This document shows, piece by piece, positions 40,468 to 50,716 of a stretch of DNA of 64,000 bases (the stretch's first letter is position 1; the number at the start of each line of letters is the position of its first letter). Source of the DNA: FEN-680 sp036845225 (GTDB taxonomy: Bacteria; Actinomycetota; Geothermincolia; Fen-727; Anoxymicrobiaceae); the NCBI GenBank assembly GCA_036845225.1, contig DAIUEJ010000004.1, positions 34,238 to 98,237 on the forward strand, written 5' to 3'. The translations under genes were made by a program, and so were the position numbers. The notes beneath the pieces are model-generated. The model searched no databases. It was not told where the DNA came from and saw only the letters and a program-made list of their open reading frames with translations.

Positions 40468-40491
40468 GACGCCCGGGCGGGCGTCATTTTT
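40468..40491 (+). promoter_or_regulatory. Terminator-like hairpin in the rplM leader (possible L13 attenuator)
   Basis: GACGCCC (40468-40474) pairs with GGGCGTC (40479-40485) around a four-base loop and is followed by ATTTTT, 18 bases before the rplM ATG. It begins only about 7 bases after the predicted start site. It could act as a ribosomal-protein autoregulatory or attenuation element; L13 leaders exist in other bacteria, but I cannot match this one to a known motif. Confidence 0.5.
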
Positions 40492-40503
40492 ACGAGGATT
40501 AGC

Positions 40504-40959
40504 ATGGCTCATCTGAAGCTGACCAAAAACACATATTCCGCGAAGCCGTCGGACATCCAGCGCAAGTGGTATCTGGTGGATGCCGAAGGCCAGGTGCTCG
40601 GCAGGCTCGCGACAAACGTCGCCTCCGTCCTGAAGGGCAAGAACAAGGCTATCTACACGCCGAGCATGGACACAGGCGACTTCGTCATCGTGGTCAATGC
40701 CGAGAAGATAGTCGTCACAGGGAACAAAGGGCAGCAGAAGGTCTATTACCATCACAGCGGCTACCCCGGGGGGCTCAAAGAGACCCCGTACGAGAGGATG
40801 CACGAGATGCATCCCGACCGGGTGATCATGAACGCCGTGCGCGGCATGCTCCCACACAACAGGCTTGGCCGCGCGATGATCAAGAAGTTGCATGTGTACG
40901 CGGGACCCGAGCACCCGCACGGGGCCCAGGGGCCGGAACCGCTGGAGATCAAGGGGTAG
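40504..40959 (+). CDS. rplM: Large ribosomal subunit protein uL13
   Basis: A 151-residue L13: IQRKWYLVDAEGQVLGRLAT, DTGDFVIVVNAEKIVVTGNK and AVRGMLPHNRLGRAMIKKL are all family signatures. It binds 23S rRNA early in 50S assembly. The length is standard. rpsI follows after 6 bases, as in nearly all bacteria, and translation is probably coupled. Confidence 0.97.
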   Translation: MAHLKLTKNTYSAKPSDIQRKWYLVDAEGQVLGRLATNVASVLKGKNKAIYTPSMDTGDFVIVVNAEKIVVTGNKGQQKVYYHHSGYPGGLKETPYERMHEMHPDRVIMNAVRGMLPHNRLGRAMIKKLHVYAGPEHPHGAQGPEPLEIKG

Positions 40960-40965
40960 GTAAGC

Positions 40966-41358
40966 TTGGCAGACGAATACTTCATGGGCACGGGCCGCCG
41001 CAAGGAATCAGTCGCCAGGGTGCGCATCTATCCGGGCACCGGCGAGCTGAAGGTGAACGGCAAGGCGCTCGACGCCTACTTCCCGAACAGGCGGCACCGC
41101 ATCGAAGTCCTCGCGCCGCTGGTCCACCTCGACCTGAAGGGCAACTACGACGTGGTTGCGAAGCTGGAGGGCGGGGGCATCTCCGGCCAGGCCGGCGCCA
41201 TGCGCCTCGGCATAGCACGGGCGCTGGTCGTGTCAGACGACTCTCTCAGGGCCGACCTCAAGAAGGGCGGCTTTCTGACCAGGGACTCGCGCATGAAAGA
41301 GCGCAAGAAGTACGGGCTCAAGGGCGCGCGCAAGAAGCCGCAGTTCTCCAAGCGCTAG
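40966..41358 (+). CDS. rpsI: Small ribosomal subunit protein uS9
   Basis: A 130-residue S9 with GTGRRKESVARVRIYPGTG near the start, GQAGAMRLGIARAL in the middle and the conserved basic tail KYGLKGARKKPQFSKR that reaches the P-site tRNA. The TTG start fits the family N-terminus; ATG 40984 would remove conserved residues. Partner of rplM in the operon. Confidence 0.97.
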   Translation: MADEYFMGTGRRKESVARVRIYPGTGELKVNGKALDAYFPNRRHRIEVLAPLVHLDLKGNYDVVAKLEGGGISGQAGAMRLGIARALVVSDDSLRADLKKGGFLTRDSRMKERKKYGLKGARKKPQFSKR

Positions 41359-41444
41359 GGCGGGCAAACCTCCGGCAAATCAGACCTTGTTCCTGCATGC
41401 CGTTTTCTCCTGAATCGGCGCGGGCAGGTTCATAGAAGTGTGTG

Positions 41445-41453
41445 TGGTATATT
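41445..41453 (+). promoter_or_regulatory. Extended -10 promoter of glmM
   Basis: TGGTATATT (TGn-TATATT) lies 27 bases before the glmM TTG, with CGGAGG ribosome site between. The -35 region is weak, as often with extended -10 boxes. Confidence 0.5.
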
Positions 41454-41480
41454 TCTACCGGGTGAGCGTACGGAGGTTTT

Positions 41481-42806
<1,326 letters not shown>

Positions 42807-42827
42807 CAGGACACGGGAAGAATAACG

Positions 42828-44657
42828 ATGTGCGGCATAGTCGGATACCTGGGTAACAGGCAGGCCAAAGAAATACTCTTCGAGGGGCTGCGGAGGCTCG
42901 AGTACCGGGGTTACGACTCGGCGGGCATGGCCGTGATCTCGCCCGACAAGCAGCTCTCGTGCATCAAGGTGGTCGGCAACCTTGATCACCTCGAGGCCGC
43001 GCTCGCCGACCTCGAGATACCGGGCACGGTAGGCATCGGGCACACGCGCTGGGCGACCCACGGCGCCCCTACCGAGGTCAACGCCCACCCCCACCTGGAC
43101 TGTAAGGGCGACATCGCGGTCGTCCACAACGGCATCATCGAGAACTACGTGGCACTGCGAGCCAGGCTGGAGGCGTCCGGGCACGTGTTCAAGTCGCAGA
43201 CGGACACCGAGACCCTCGCCCACCTCATCGAGGAATATTACGTCGACGACCTCTGCGATGCTCTGCGTCGCAGCCTGGAACAGGTGGAGGGGTCGTTCGC
43301 GGTAGTAGCGGTCCACAGAAACCAGCCCGGGGCGATAGTCGCCGCCAGGCGGGACAGCCCGCTCTGCATGGGCATAGGCAAGAACGAATATTTCATCGCC
43401 TCCGCGGTCCCGGCGTTCCTGGCGAGCACCCGCCGGGTCCTCTATCTCGAGGATGACGAGATCCTCTCGGTCGACAAGCACGGCTACGGGGTGACGACGC
43501 TCGAGGGGCTCGAGGTCGCGCGCGAGCCCGTCGAGATCGAGTGGGACCTCGACGCGGCGGAGAAAGGCGGCTTCGAGGACTTCATGCTCAAGGAGATCCA
43601 CGAGCAGCCGAAGGCGGTCGCCGACACCATCAACGACAAGTTCGGCGAGACGGGCGAGATCACGGTGGAGGAGCTCGCGCTCTCGCCGAGGTCGGCGAGC
43701 GAGCTGCGCAGGATAGTGGTCGTCGCCTGCGGGACGGCGTTCCACGCCGGGCTGCTGGCAAAGTACCTCTTCGAGAGGTGGGCGGCGCTCCCCGTCGAGA
43801 TAGAGATAGCCTCGGAGTTCAGGTACCGCAACCTGGTCGTCACCTCCGAGGACCTGGTGGTCGCCATCAGCCAGTCCGGGGAGACGATGGACACCCTGGC
43901 GGGAGTCAGGGAGGCGACCAGGCGCGGAGCCCGCGTGATAGCGATAGTCAACACCGTCGGCAGCCAGATGACCCGCGAGGCCGCCGGCGTGATCCTGACA
44001 CACGCGGGGCCGGAGATAGGCGTAGCGGCGACCAAGACCTTCACCGCGCAGATGGCGGCGGTGTACCTGCTCGCCATGTACCTGGGCAGGCTGCGCGGGG
44101 CGCTTCGCAACTCGAGATACAGCCGCATCGTGGACGGGCTGAAGGCGATGCCCGACAAGATGCAGGAGGTCCTGGCGCAGGCTGATGCGGTCGTGGAGGT
44201 CGCTGCCAAGTACTGCGATCGCGAAGACTTTCTCTTCCTGGGCCGCAGCGTGAGCTATCCCATCGCGATGGAAGGCGCACTCAAGCTCAAGGAGATTTCT
44301 TACATCCACGCGGAGGGTTATCCCGCGGGCGAGATGAAGCACGGGCCCATCGCCCTGCTCGACGACAGGGTGCCGGTGGTGGCGCTGGCGCCAAGGGACT
44401 CTGTCTATGAGAAGATGGTCAGCAACATAGAGCAGGTCAAGTCCCGCGGGGCGCCGGTCCTGGCGGTCGCAACCAGGGGAGACCCGGACATCGAAGAGCT
44501 CTGCGACGACGTGTTGTGGGTGCCGGAGACCTCGGATATGCTCTCACCACTGCTCACCGTGCTGCCGCTTCAGCTCTTTGCTTATCACGTGGCGAAGATG
44601 CGGGGCTGCAATGTCGACCAGCCGAGGAACCTTGCGAAGACCGTCACCGTCGAGTGA
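42828..44657 (+). CDS. glmS: Glutamine-fructose-6-phosphate aminotransferase
   Basis: The 609-residue enzyme has the N-terminal glutaminase with MCGIVGYLG (catalytic C2 after Met removal), and two SIS isomerase domains (VVACGTAFHAGLLAKYLFE and LFLGRSVSYPIAMEGALKLKE). The C-terminus NLAKTVTVE is the conserved hydrophobic channel end. It makes glucosamine-6-phosphate from fructose-6-phosphate and glutamine. The 21-base gap to glmM is too short for a glmS ribozyme. Confidence 0.97.
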   Translation: MCGIVGYLGNRQAKEILFEGLRRLEYRGYDSAGMAVISPDKQLSCIKVVGNLDHLEAALADLEIPGTVGIGHTRWATHGAPTEVNAHPHLDCKGDIAVVHNGIIENYVALRARLEASGHVFKSQTDTETLAHLIEEYYVDDLCDALRRSLEQVEGSFAVVAVHRNQPGAIVAARRDSPLCMGIGKNEYFIASAVPAFLASTRRVLYLEDDEILSVDKHGYGVTTLEGLEVAREPVEIEWDLDAAEKGGFEDFMLKEIHEQPKAVADTINDKFGETGEITVEELALSPRSASELRRIVVVACGTAFHAGLLAKYLFERWAALPVEIEIASEFRYRNLVVTSEDLVVAISQSGETMDTLAGVREATRRGARVIAIVNTVGSQMTREAAGVILTHAGPEIGVAATKTFTAQMAAVYLLAMYLGRLRGALRNSRYSRIVDGLKAMPDKMQEVLAQADAVVEVAAKYCDREDFLFLGRSVSYPIAMEGALKLKEISYIHAEGYPAGEMKHGPIALLDDRVPVVALAPRDSVYEKMVSNIEQVKSRGAPVLAVATRGDPDIEELCDDVLWVPETSDMLSPLLTVLPLQLFAYHVAKMRGCNVDQPRNLAKTVTVE

Positions 44658-44682
44658 CACGCGGTGCAGGACCTGATGCCAT

Positions 44683-45504
44683 ATGTCTTACTGTCCTCAA
44701 TGTGGGCGAGAGCAGCGTTGCGGCTGCACTGAATGCCATTCCTGCGGCGTGACACTCCTCGAGGCGCCGCAGAACACGGCGCTGCCTCCGGCGCCACGGG
44801 CGGGGCGTCCGGCGCGCGTGGAGCGAGGAGGCGCCACGGGCGGGGCACTGGTGGTAGGCCCACGGGACCAGGCCGAGGCCGGCCCGGTCAACTGGCTTGC
44901 CCACGTGTTCCTGCTCCTGGGGATAGGACTGCTTACGATCATCGTCATCGAGACGATCAACATCGCCACCCACTTCCCGGCGATAGGCCCGTTCGTGACA
45001 GTGTCCGAGGGCCTGAGGCGTTTCGGCTATTATGCGGGCATCGTCCTCTACTCCAACTCCGCCAGGACCCTGACCGGCTTCGCGTTGCTGGCCGGAGGGG
45101 TCCTGATCGGCAGGGCGGCCCGGCGGGAAGCGTGGGACCGGTCGGTCCGCGCCACCGGGCTCGTCATGGGTGGGGTCAGCGTCGTCTACTTCTGCACCTG
45201 CGTACTGCTCATCCTGCCCCTCGGCTCGCCGGCTTACGCTCTGAGAACCATGCTGCCGCCTCTGTGGGCGGCGGTGCCTATACTGCTGGTGACCGGTGCG
45301 GCCCTGATGGGCGCCGGGTTCCTGATGGCTTCACGGTTGAGCGCCCAGCGCGAGAGCTTCAAGCTCCGGGCGGGCGAAAAGGTGGGGGGGGCCGGGCGGC
45401 CCGCCCCTGACGCCAGGCTTCCCGGGACGCCGGGGGCCCCGAAACCAGGCGACGCGACGGCGAGTTCATTCGGCGTTGAGCGCGGAGGCGGTGCAGAAGA
45501 TTGA
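44683..45504 (+). CDS. Zinc-ribbon membrane protein of unknown function
   Basis: A 273-residue protein with an atypical N-terminal cysteine cluster (MSYCPQCGREQRCGCTECHSCG), an alanine/glycine-rich linker and four hydrophobic helices (about 70-95, 118-142, 160-182, 188-212), then a low-complexity tail. The last bases overlap the nnr start in a TTGA quartet. It sits between glmS and nnr, a position often filled by unknown genes in Actinobacteria. No domain is recognised. Confidence 0.65.
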   Translation: MSYCPQCGREQRCGCTECHSCGVTLLEAPQNTALPPAPRAGRPARVERGGATGGALVVGPRDQAEAGPVNWLAHVFLLLGIGLLTIIVIETINIATHFPAIGPFVTVSEGLRRFGYYAGIVLYSNSARTLTGFALLAGGVLIGRAARREAWDRSVRATGLVMGGVSVVYFCTCVLLILPLGSPAYALRTMLPPLWAAVPILLVTGAALMGAGFLMASRLSAQRESFKLRAGEKVGGAGRPAPDARLPGTPGAPKPGDATASSFGVERGGGAED

Positions 45505-47069
45505 GAGTGATCCTGCCGTCGGAGATGGCCGAGATCGACAGGGCGGCGATCGTTCAGGAGGGCATAGCGGGGCTCGACCTGATGGAGCGGGCGGGGGAGG
45601 CCGTCGCCCGCGCCGCCAGGGACATGCTGTCGAGCACCGGCGGTCACCGCGTGGGGATACTCTGCGGAAAAGGGAACAACGGCGGCGACGGGCTGGTGGC
45701 CGCCAGGCGGCTCTCCGGGGCCTTTGACAGCACTGTTTTCATCATCGGGGCGGGCTCCGCTGAAGACCTCTCGCCCGACTCGCGCGCGAACATGGACAGG
45801 CTCGACGGTACCGCGGTTGAAGTCTCATGGCTTTCGGATAAGGACGACGCCTCACTTCTCGACCGCGCCGCTCCAACTTTCGACCTGGTTGTGGACGCCT
45901 TGTTCGGGACCGGCTTCAAAGGGGTCGCGGGCGGCGTCCATGCGGCGGCGATCGAAGCCATGAACGATTCCGGGCGGCCGGTCCTCGCGGTCGACATGCC
46001 GAGCGGGGTCTCGGGTGACACCGGCGCCGTGGAGGGGCCGGCGGTCTTCGCCGAGCGCACCGTCACTTTCGCGGCTCCCAAGGTCGGCTTGGTACAGTTC
46101 CCGGGGGCGGGCCACACGGGCGAGTTGGAGGTGGCGGACATCGGCATACCGGACGGGCTGCTCGAGACGGTGCCGCGCTCGCGCATCTACCTGACCGGCG
46201 AAGAAGACGCCGAGGCGCTGCTGCCGGTCCGCGCGCCCGACGCTTACAAGACGAACTGCGGCCGGGTGCTGGTCATCGGCGGTTCGGAGGGGATGACCGG
46301 GGCGCCCGCCATGTGCGCCCAGGCCGCCCTGCGGTCCGGCGCGGGGATGGTGACCCTCGCCGTTCCGGAATCCCTGAACGACATACTCGAGGTCAAGCTG
46401 ACGGAGGTCATGACGCTCGGGATGCCCGAGACGCCGTCAAGGACGTTCGCCGAGGACGCGGCCGAGGAGCTCATTGGACGCTCGGGATCTTTCGACTCCG
46501 TCGCCCTCGGGCCCGGCATGTCGACGACGCCGGAGACCGTAGCGGTCGTCAGGGCCCTCATGGAAGGCATCGAGGTTCCCCTGGTCCTGGACGCTGACGG
46601 CTTGAACGCCATGGTCGGCTTCACGGGCATCATCGGGGAGCGGGAGCGGCCCTTGGTCATGACGCCCCACCCCGGGGAGATGGCACGGCTACTCGAGACG
46701 GACGTCGGCACAGTGCAGGCCGACAGGCTGGGCACTGCGAAGCGCGCCGCCGGGGAGTGGGGCGCGGTCGTCGTCCTCAAGGGCGCAGGCACGGTGATCG
46801 CGGAGCCGGGCGGTGACATCTTCGTAAACCAGACCGGAAACCCGGGCATGGCTACCGCCGGGATGGGCGACGTGCTCACGGGATGCGTGTCGGCATTCCT
46901 CGCGCAGGGGCTTGGGCCTTTCGGCGCCGCGGTGGCGGCCGTCTACTACCACGGGCACGCGGGCGACCTCGCGGCGCAGATGGGCGGGATGACGGGCCTT
47001 ACCGCGCGCGACGTCATACGGCACCTGCCTCTGGCGCTCCACAGACTGTATGAAGAAAGGTGGTTCTGA
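45501..47069 (+). CDS. nnr: Bifunctional NAD(P)HX epimerase / ADP-dependent dehydratase
   Basis: The 522-residue protein has an N-terminal YjeF_N epimerase domain (GKGNNGGDGLVAAR, about residues 53-66) and a C-terminal ADP-dependent dehydratase (NPGMATAGMGDVLTG). It repairs hydrated NADH and NADPH. The TTG start overlaps the upstream stop. The CBS gene starts directly after its stop (47070), so both are probably cotranscribed. Confidence 0.94.
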   Translation: MRVILPSEMAEIDRAAIVQEGIAGLDLMERAGEAVARAARDMLSSTGGHRVGILCGKGNNGGDGLVAARRLSGAFDSTVFIIGAGSAEDLSPDSRANMDRLDGTAVEVSWLSDKDDASLLDRAAPTFDLVVDALFGTGFKGVAGGVHAAAIEAMNDSGRPVLAVDMPSGVSGDTGAVEGPAVFAERTVTFAAPKVGLVQFPGAGHTGELEVADIGIPDGLLETVPRSRIYLTGEEDAEALLPVRAPDAYKTNCGRVLVIGGSEGMTGAPAMCAQAALRSGAGMVTLAVPESLNDILEVKLTEVMTLGMPETPSRTFAEDAAEELIGRSGSFDSVALGPGMSTTPETVAVVRALMEGIEVPLVLDADGLNAMVGFTGIIGERERPLVMTPHPGEMARLLETDVGTVQADRLGTAKRAAGEWGAVVVLKGAGTVIAEPGGDIFVNQTGNPGMATAGMGDVLTGCVSAFLAQGLGPFGAAVAAVYYHGHAGDLAAQMGGMTGLTARDVIRHLPLALHRLYEERWF

Positions 47070-47555
47070 ATGAAAGAGATCCTGGTCGAGCAGGCGATGA
47101 CGCCGGACCCGCTGACCGTGGCGCCGGAGATGAGCGTGACCGACATCGCCAAGTTGATGGTGGAGAAGAACGTCGGCGGCCTGCCGGTAGTCGACGAGAC
47201 GGGCGAGCTGGTGGGCATCGTCACTGAGAGTGACCTCATTGTCCAGGACACCGACGTGAAGTTCCCGTCGTTCGTCAGTTTCCTCTCCGGGTACGTGTTC
47301 GTGCCGGGGAGCGTCCACAGGTTCGAGGAGAAGTTCCGCAAGGCTGTCGCAACGACCGCCTCAGAGGTCATGACCGAGGACGTGATCACCGTGGACGCCT
47401 CTGACAGCGCGGAGCACGTCGCCACGATGATGGCCCACAAGAAGATGAAGCGGTTCCCGGTCATCAAAGAAGGCCGGCTCATCGGCATCATCACCATGGC
47501 GGACATCGTGAAGCTCATAAGCCGGGACATCCCGGTCGAGGGAACGGAGGAGTGA
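47070..47555 (+). CDS. Two-CBS-domain protein
   Basis: A 161-residue protein made of two CBS motifs: MKEILVEQAMTPDPLTVAPE and NVGGLPVVDETGELVGIVTESDL, then EDVITVDASDSAEHVATMMAH and RFPVIKEGRLIGIITMADI. Stand-alone CBS pairs bind adenine nucleotides or SAM and sense energy state. It starts immediately after nnr and is followed by alr with one base between, placing it in a stable operon position. The ligand is unknown. Confidence 0.9.
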   Translation: MKEILVEQAMTPDPLTVAPEMSVTDIAKLMVEKNVGGLPVVDETGELVGIVTESDLIVQDTDVKFPSFVSFLSGYVFVPGSVHRFEEKFRKAVATTASEVMTEDVITVDASDSAEHVATMMAHKKMKRFPVIKEGRLIGIITMADIVKLISRDIPVEGTEE

Positions 47556-47556
47556 A

Positions 47557-48702
47557 GTGGGCCGGCGAGCGGAACCCCCGGAGATGATCAGGCCGCTCGC
47601 GGCGACGGTGAACCTCGCCGATATCCGGCACAACGTGCGGTTCCTGAAGAGCCGTACCCCGAAGGGCTGCCTGTTCATGGCCGTGGTCAAGGCGAACGCC
47701 TACGGCCACGGCGACGCGCAGGTGGCGGAGGCAGCACTGGAGGCAGGGGCGGACTGCCTGGGGGTCGCCATCGTGGAAGAGGCGGCGCGCCTCAGGAGCT
47801 CGGGGTTCGACTGCCCGGTGTATCTACTCTTCGAGCCGCCTCCGGCGGGGGCTTCCCGCGCCGTGGAGCTGGACGTCACCTGTTCCGTTTACACCGACGA
47901 GTTCGCCCGCGCGCTCTCGAAGGCGGCGCGGGCGCAGGGGAAGACCGCTCAAGTGCACGTCAAGGTGGACTCCGGGATGCACCGCGTGGGCATAAACCCT
48001 TCAGACGCGGCGGGCTTCGCGAAGACGGTCGATGCTCTGCCGTCGGTCGAGGTGACCGGCATCTACACGCATTTCGCCGTCGCGACCGAGCCGGACGACC
48101 CGTTCACGATGCGGCAGCTGGACGCTTTCGGCGACGCCGCGAGCCAGACCGAAAACGCTCTCGGGCGGAAACTGGTGAAGCATGCCGCGAACAGCGGCGC
48201 CCTGCTCGCGTTTCCCGAGAGCCACTACGACATGGTAAGGGTCGGGATCGCCATGCTCGGCCTGATGCCGTCGGATGCGTTCCTTGGTGAGACGGAGCTG
48301 AAACCGGCGCTGACGCTTGCGGGAGAGGTCGCTTTCGTCAAGAAGGTCGCCGCGGGCGAAGGCATAAGCTACGGCCTCACCTTCGCCCCGAGCGCCGACA
48401 CTTACATCGCCACCCTCCCCATCGGGTATGCCGACGGTTTCTCGCGGATCCTCTCGGGGAAAGCGGAAGCCCTCATCGGGGGGCGGAGGAGGCCGGTGGT
48501 AGGGACGATCTGCATGGACGTCTGCATGGCGGACCTCGGCGGCGAGCCGGTGGACCCCGGAACGAAGTTCGTGCTGATCGGGGCCGACGGCTCTGATCGA
48601 ATATCCGCGGAGGAAGTGGCGCACAAACTGGGAACTATCAATTACGAGGTTACCTGCATGATAAGCTCGCGGGTTCCCAGAGTTTTCATAGACGAGGCCT
48701 GA
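47557..48702 (+). CDS. alr: Alanine racemase
   Basis: The 381-residue PLP enzyme has MAVVKANAYGHG with the Schiff-base lysine K45, RVGINP, HFAVATEPDD and the C-terminal GISYGLTF and IGYADGFSR regions. It makes D-alanine for peptidoglycan. The start is GTG, one base after the CBS stop. In Mycobacterium and Streptomyces alr lies in the same neighbourhood upstream of tsaE-tsaB-rimI-tsaD, supporting an actinobacterial origin. Confidence 0.96.
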   Translation: MGRRAEPPEMIRPLAATVNLADIRHNVRFLKSRTPKGCLFMAVVKANAYGHGDAQVAEAALEAGADCLGVAIVEEAARLRSSGFDCPVYLLFEPPPAGASRAVELDVTCSVYTDEFARALSKAARAQGKTAQVHVKVDSGMHRVGINPSDAAGFAKTVDALPSVEVTGIYTHFAVATEPDDPFTMRQLDAFGDAASQTENALGRKLVKHAANSGALLAFPESHYDMVRVGIAMLGLMPSDAFLGETELKPALTLAGEVAFVKKVAAGEGISYGLTFAPSADTYIATLPIGYADGFSRILSGKAEALIGGRRRPVVGTICMDVCMADLGGEPVDPGTKFVLIGADGSDRISAEEVAHKLGTINYEVTCMISSRVPRVFIDEA

Positions 48703-48716
48703 AGGGAGATCGAGGG

Positions 48717-49139
48717 ATGAAGGTTTGCCCGAAATGCGGAGCGATCTGGGACGGCGACCGGTGGGTCCCCGAGCCCGATGACGCCCTGCGCGCCGCGTTC
48801 GCGAAGAAACAGCACGCGACCGAACTGTGTCCCGGCGACCTGCGGATCGAGAAGCGCCAGGTCGAGGGGGTGTTCACGCTCAAGGGGAAGTTCCTCGTCA
48901 CCCACAAAGACGAGATCAACAACCTCATCGGCAGGGTCGCCCGCGAAGGCAGGCGGCGCAACGTCGCCGCCCGCATACTCGAGACCATCGAGGAGAACGG
49001 GAGCCTTGTCATCGAGACCACGGACGAACACCTCGCGGAGCGGATGGGCAAGGAGGTCGAGAAAGCGTTCAAGGGGGCGCTCGAGATAAAGTGGCAGAAG
49101 AAAGACACCTTCGCGAGGGTCATCTGGCAGCGCGACTGA
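48717..49139 (+). CDS. NMD3/BCAM0308-like protein with one zinc knuckle
   Basis: A 140-residue protein starting MKVCPKCGAIWDGDRWV, followed by LKGKFLVTHKDEINNLIGRVAREGR and LVIETTDEHLAERMGKEVEKA, which I recognise from small bacterial NMD3-like (BCAM0308-type) proteins of unknown role. The second zinc knuckle of the family is reduced here to one cysteine (LCPGDL). The protein could bind RNA or another nucleic acid. It follows alr by 14 bases and is cotranscribed. Confidence 0.68.
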   Translation: MKVCPKCGAIWDGDRWVPEPDDALRAAFAKKQHATELCPGDLRIEKRQVEGVFTLKGKFLVTHKDEINNLIGRVAREGRRRNVAARILETIEENGSLVIETTDEHLAERMGKEVEKAFKGALEIKWQKKDTFARVIWQRD

Positions 49140-49166
49140 CCCAGCGGCCGGCGCGGGCGCCTCGAG

Positions 49167-50633
49167 ATGCGCGACTACCAGGCTGACCTGAACGAGTCCG
49201 TGGGCTCGGACCCGCTGTTCGGCCGACTGGCCGACGCCCTCGAGCGCTACGGGCCGGGCAGGTTCCACGCCTGCGGAGCTTACGTCCTCGAGTCGCTCAC
49301 CCACGCCGAGACCGGCGGCCTGCTCGTCGCCTGTGAGCCGTCGGTGTCCGAGGTCGCAAGAGAGGTCGCCGCTGCTACCGGGCTCGCCGCGCGGCCGGGC
49401 GGCGGGAGCGCCGCCGTGGAACTCTGTGGGGACGGAAGCCGGGGCATCATGCTGGTCCCCCGCCTCGGCGGCATCGAGTCGCACCTTGCGGATTCCGGCT
49501 TCACGGTCCTCGCCCTCGCGGTGGACCTCATCGGACGCGCGCCGCGCGGCATCATCGATCCCTTAGGCGGGCTTGCGGACCTCGAAAGAGGGGCGCTCCG
49601 CCTCGCGGCACCGACTTCCATCATCGATGATCCCTCCAGGGAGCTGCTCGCTGCCGACCTGCGGCGGCGCTTCGGCCTCGAGCCGGACGAGGAGACGATG
49701 CTCGGGCTGCGGTCAGGGGCCGCTGGCCTGGCCGGCGTCCCGGCGCGGCGAGCCTGGCACGGTATCTCGAGGCTGATGATGGCGAGCGGGCTCTCCGACA
49801 GCGCGGCGTTCCTCAATGATACGGGCGCGCTGGAAGCACTGCTCCCCGAGGTGGCCGCGATCTGCGGGGTGCCCCAGAACTACTACCACCACCTAGGGGT
49901 CTGGGAGCACACCCTCGAGACCCTCGACAGGCTCGAGGAGATGCTCGCCGACCCGCGGGTGCGGTTCAAGGCACACGGGGCTCGCATCGCCTCCTACCTC
50001 ACCAGGCCGGTCGAGGGCGGAGTCCGCCGCCGCGCGCTTCTCGCGTTCGCCGGGCTGATACACGACGTCGGCAAGGCCGCGACAATGTCGGTGGAACCGA
50101 CGGGCCGGATAAGGTTCCAGGGGCACCAGGTCGAGGGCGGGAGGCTGGCCGACGGCATCGCCATCAGGCTCGGCCTTGGAAGAAAAGCGCGCGAGCAGCT
50201 CGTCGCGGTGGTGCGCGACCACATGAGGCTGGGGTTCCTGCTGAAAGAAGGGGAGAGCACCGCGAGCCGCCTCCGCGCCGCCCTCGAGCTCTCCGACCAC
50301 TGCGTGGAAGTCGTGATGCTCTCGCTCGCCGACCGCCTGGCCACGCGGGGCGAGGCGGCGACCGATGAAGGCCTCGAGCGTTTCAAGCGTGTCTCGACGC
50401 GCGTCATGGCCGACTGGTTCTGGCTCAAGGACTTCCCCCCGCTGGTGGACGGCCGCGACATAATGGTGCACACCGGCATCGAGGCGGGGCCCGACGTCGG
50501 CCGCGCGCTGTTCGCCGCCAGGGTCGCCCAGAGAGAGTCGACCATCGCCGACAGGCGGCAGGCCCTGGAATTCCTGGCACCCGACTTTAAGGGTAAAATG
50601 GACGTGCGGGGCGAGGGGCCGACAGCCTCCTGA
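49167..50633 (+). CDS. CCA-transferase/poly(A) polymerase-like protein with lost NTase catalysis and an intact HD domain
   Basis: The 488-residue protein follows the class II CCA-adding enzyme layout. Residues 30-180 keep FTVLALAVDLIG, IIDPLGGLADLERGALRLAAP and IIDDPSRELLAADLRRRFG, but the GG/DxD catalytic signature is absent (CGAYVLE and GGLLVACEP occur instead). Residues 235-450 are an HD phosphohydrolase domain with HHLGVWEHTLE, LIHDVGK (H299-D300) and RDHMR. It may be a nucleotide- or RNA-binding HD phosphohydrolase rather than a nucleotidyltransferase. It sits between the NMD3-like gene and an alpha/beta hydrolase. Confidence 0.78.
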   Translation: MRDYQADLNESVGSDPLFGRLADALERYGPGRFHACGAYVLESLTHAETGGLLVACEPSVSEVAREVAAATGLAARPGGGSAAVELCGDGSRGIMLVPRLGGIESHLADSGFTVLALAVDLIGRAPRGIIDPLGGLADLERGALRLAAPTSIIDDPSRELLAADLRRRFGLEPDEETMLGLRSGAAGLAGVPARRAWHGISRLMMASGLSDSAAFLNDTGALEALLPEVAAICGVPQNYYHHLGVWEHTLETLDRLEEMLADPRVRFKAHGARIASYLTRPVEGGVRRRALLAFAGLIHDVGKAATMSVEPTGRIRFQGHQVEGGRLADGIAIRLGLGRKAREQLVAVVRDHMRLGFLLKEGESTASRLRAALELSDHCVEVVMLSLADRLATRGEAATDEGLERFKRVSTRVMADWFWLKDFPPLVDGRDIMVHTGIEAGPDVGRALFAARVAQRESTIADRRQALEFLAPDFKGKMDVRGEGPTAS

Positions 50634-50716
50634 GAGGCTTTATCCGGGTAACGCCGCCCCGCATCCGGGGCAGCTATCACCCCGCGGCGACTCCTGGGAG
50701 AAAGTCGAAGAGAGCG

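Noticed and set aside
42807..42827. glmS ribozyme
   Set aside because: Only 21 bases separate glmM and glmS, too short for the ribozyme.
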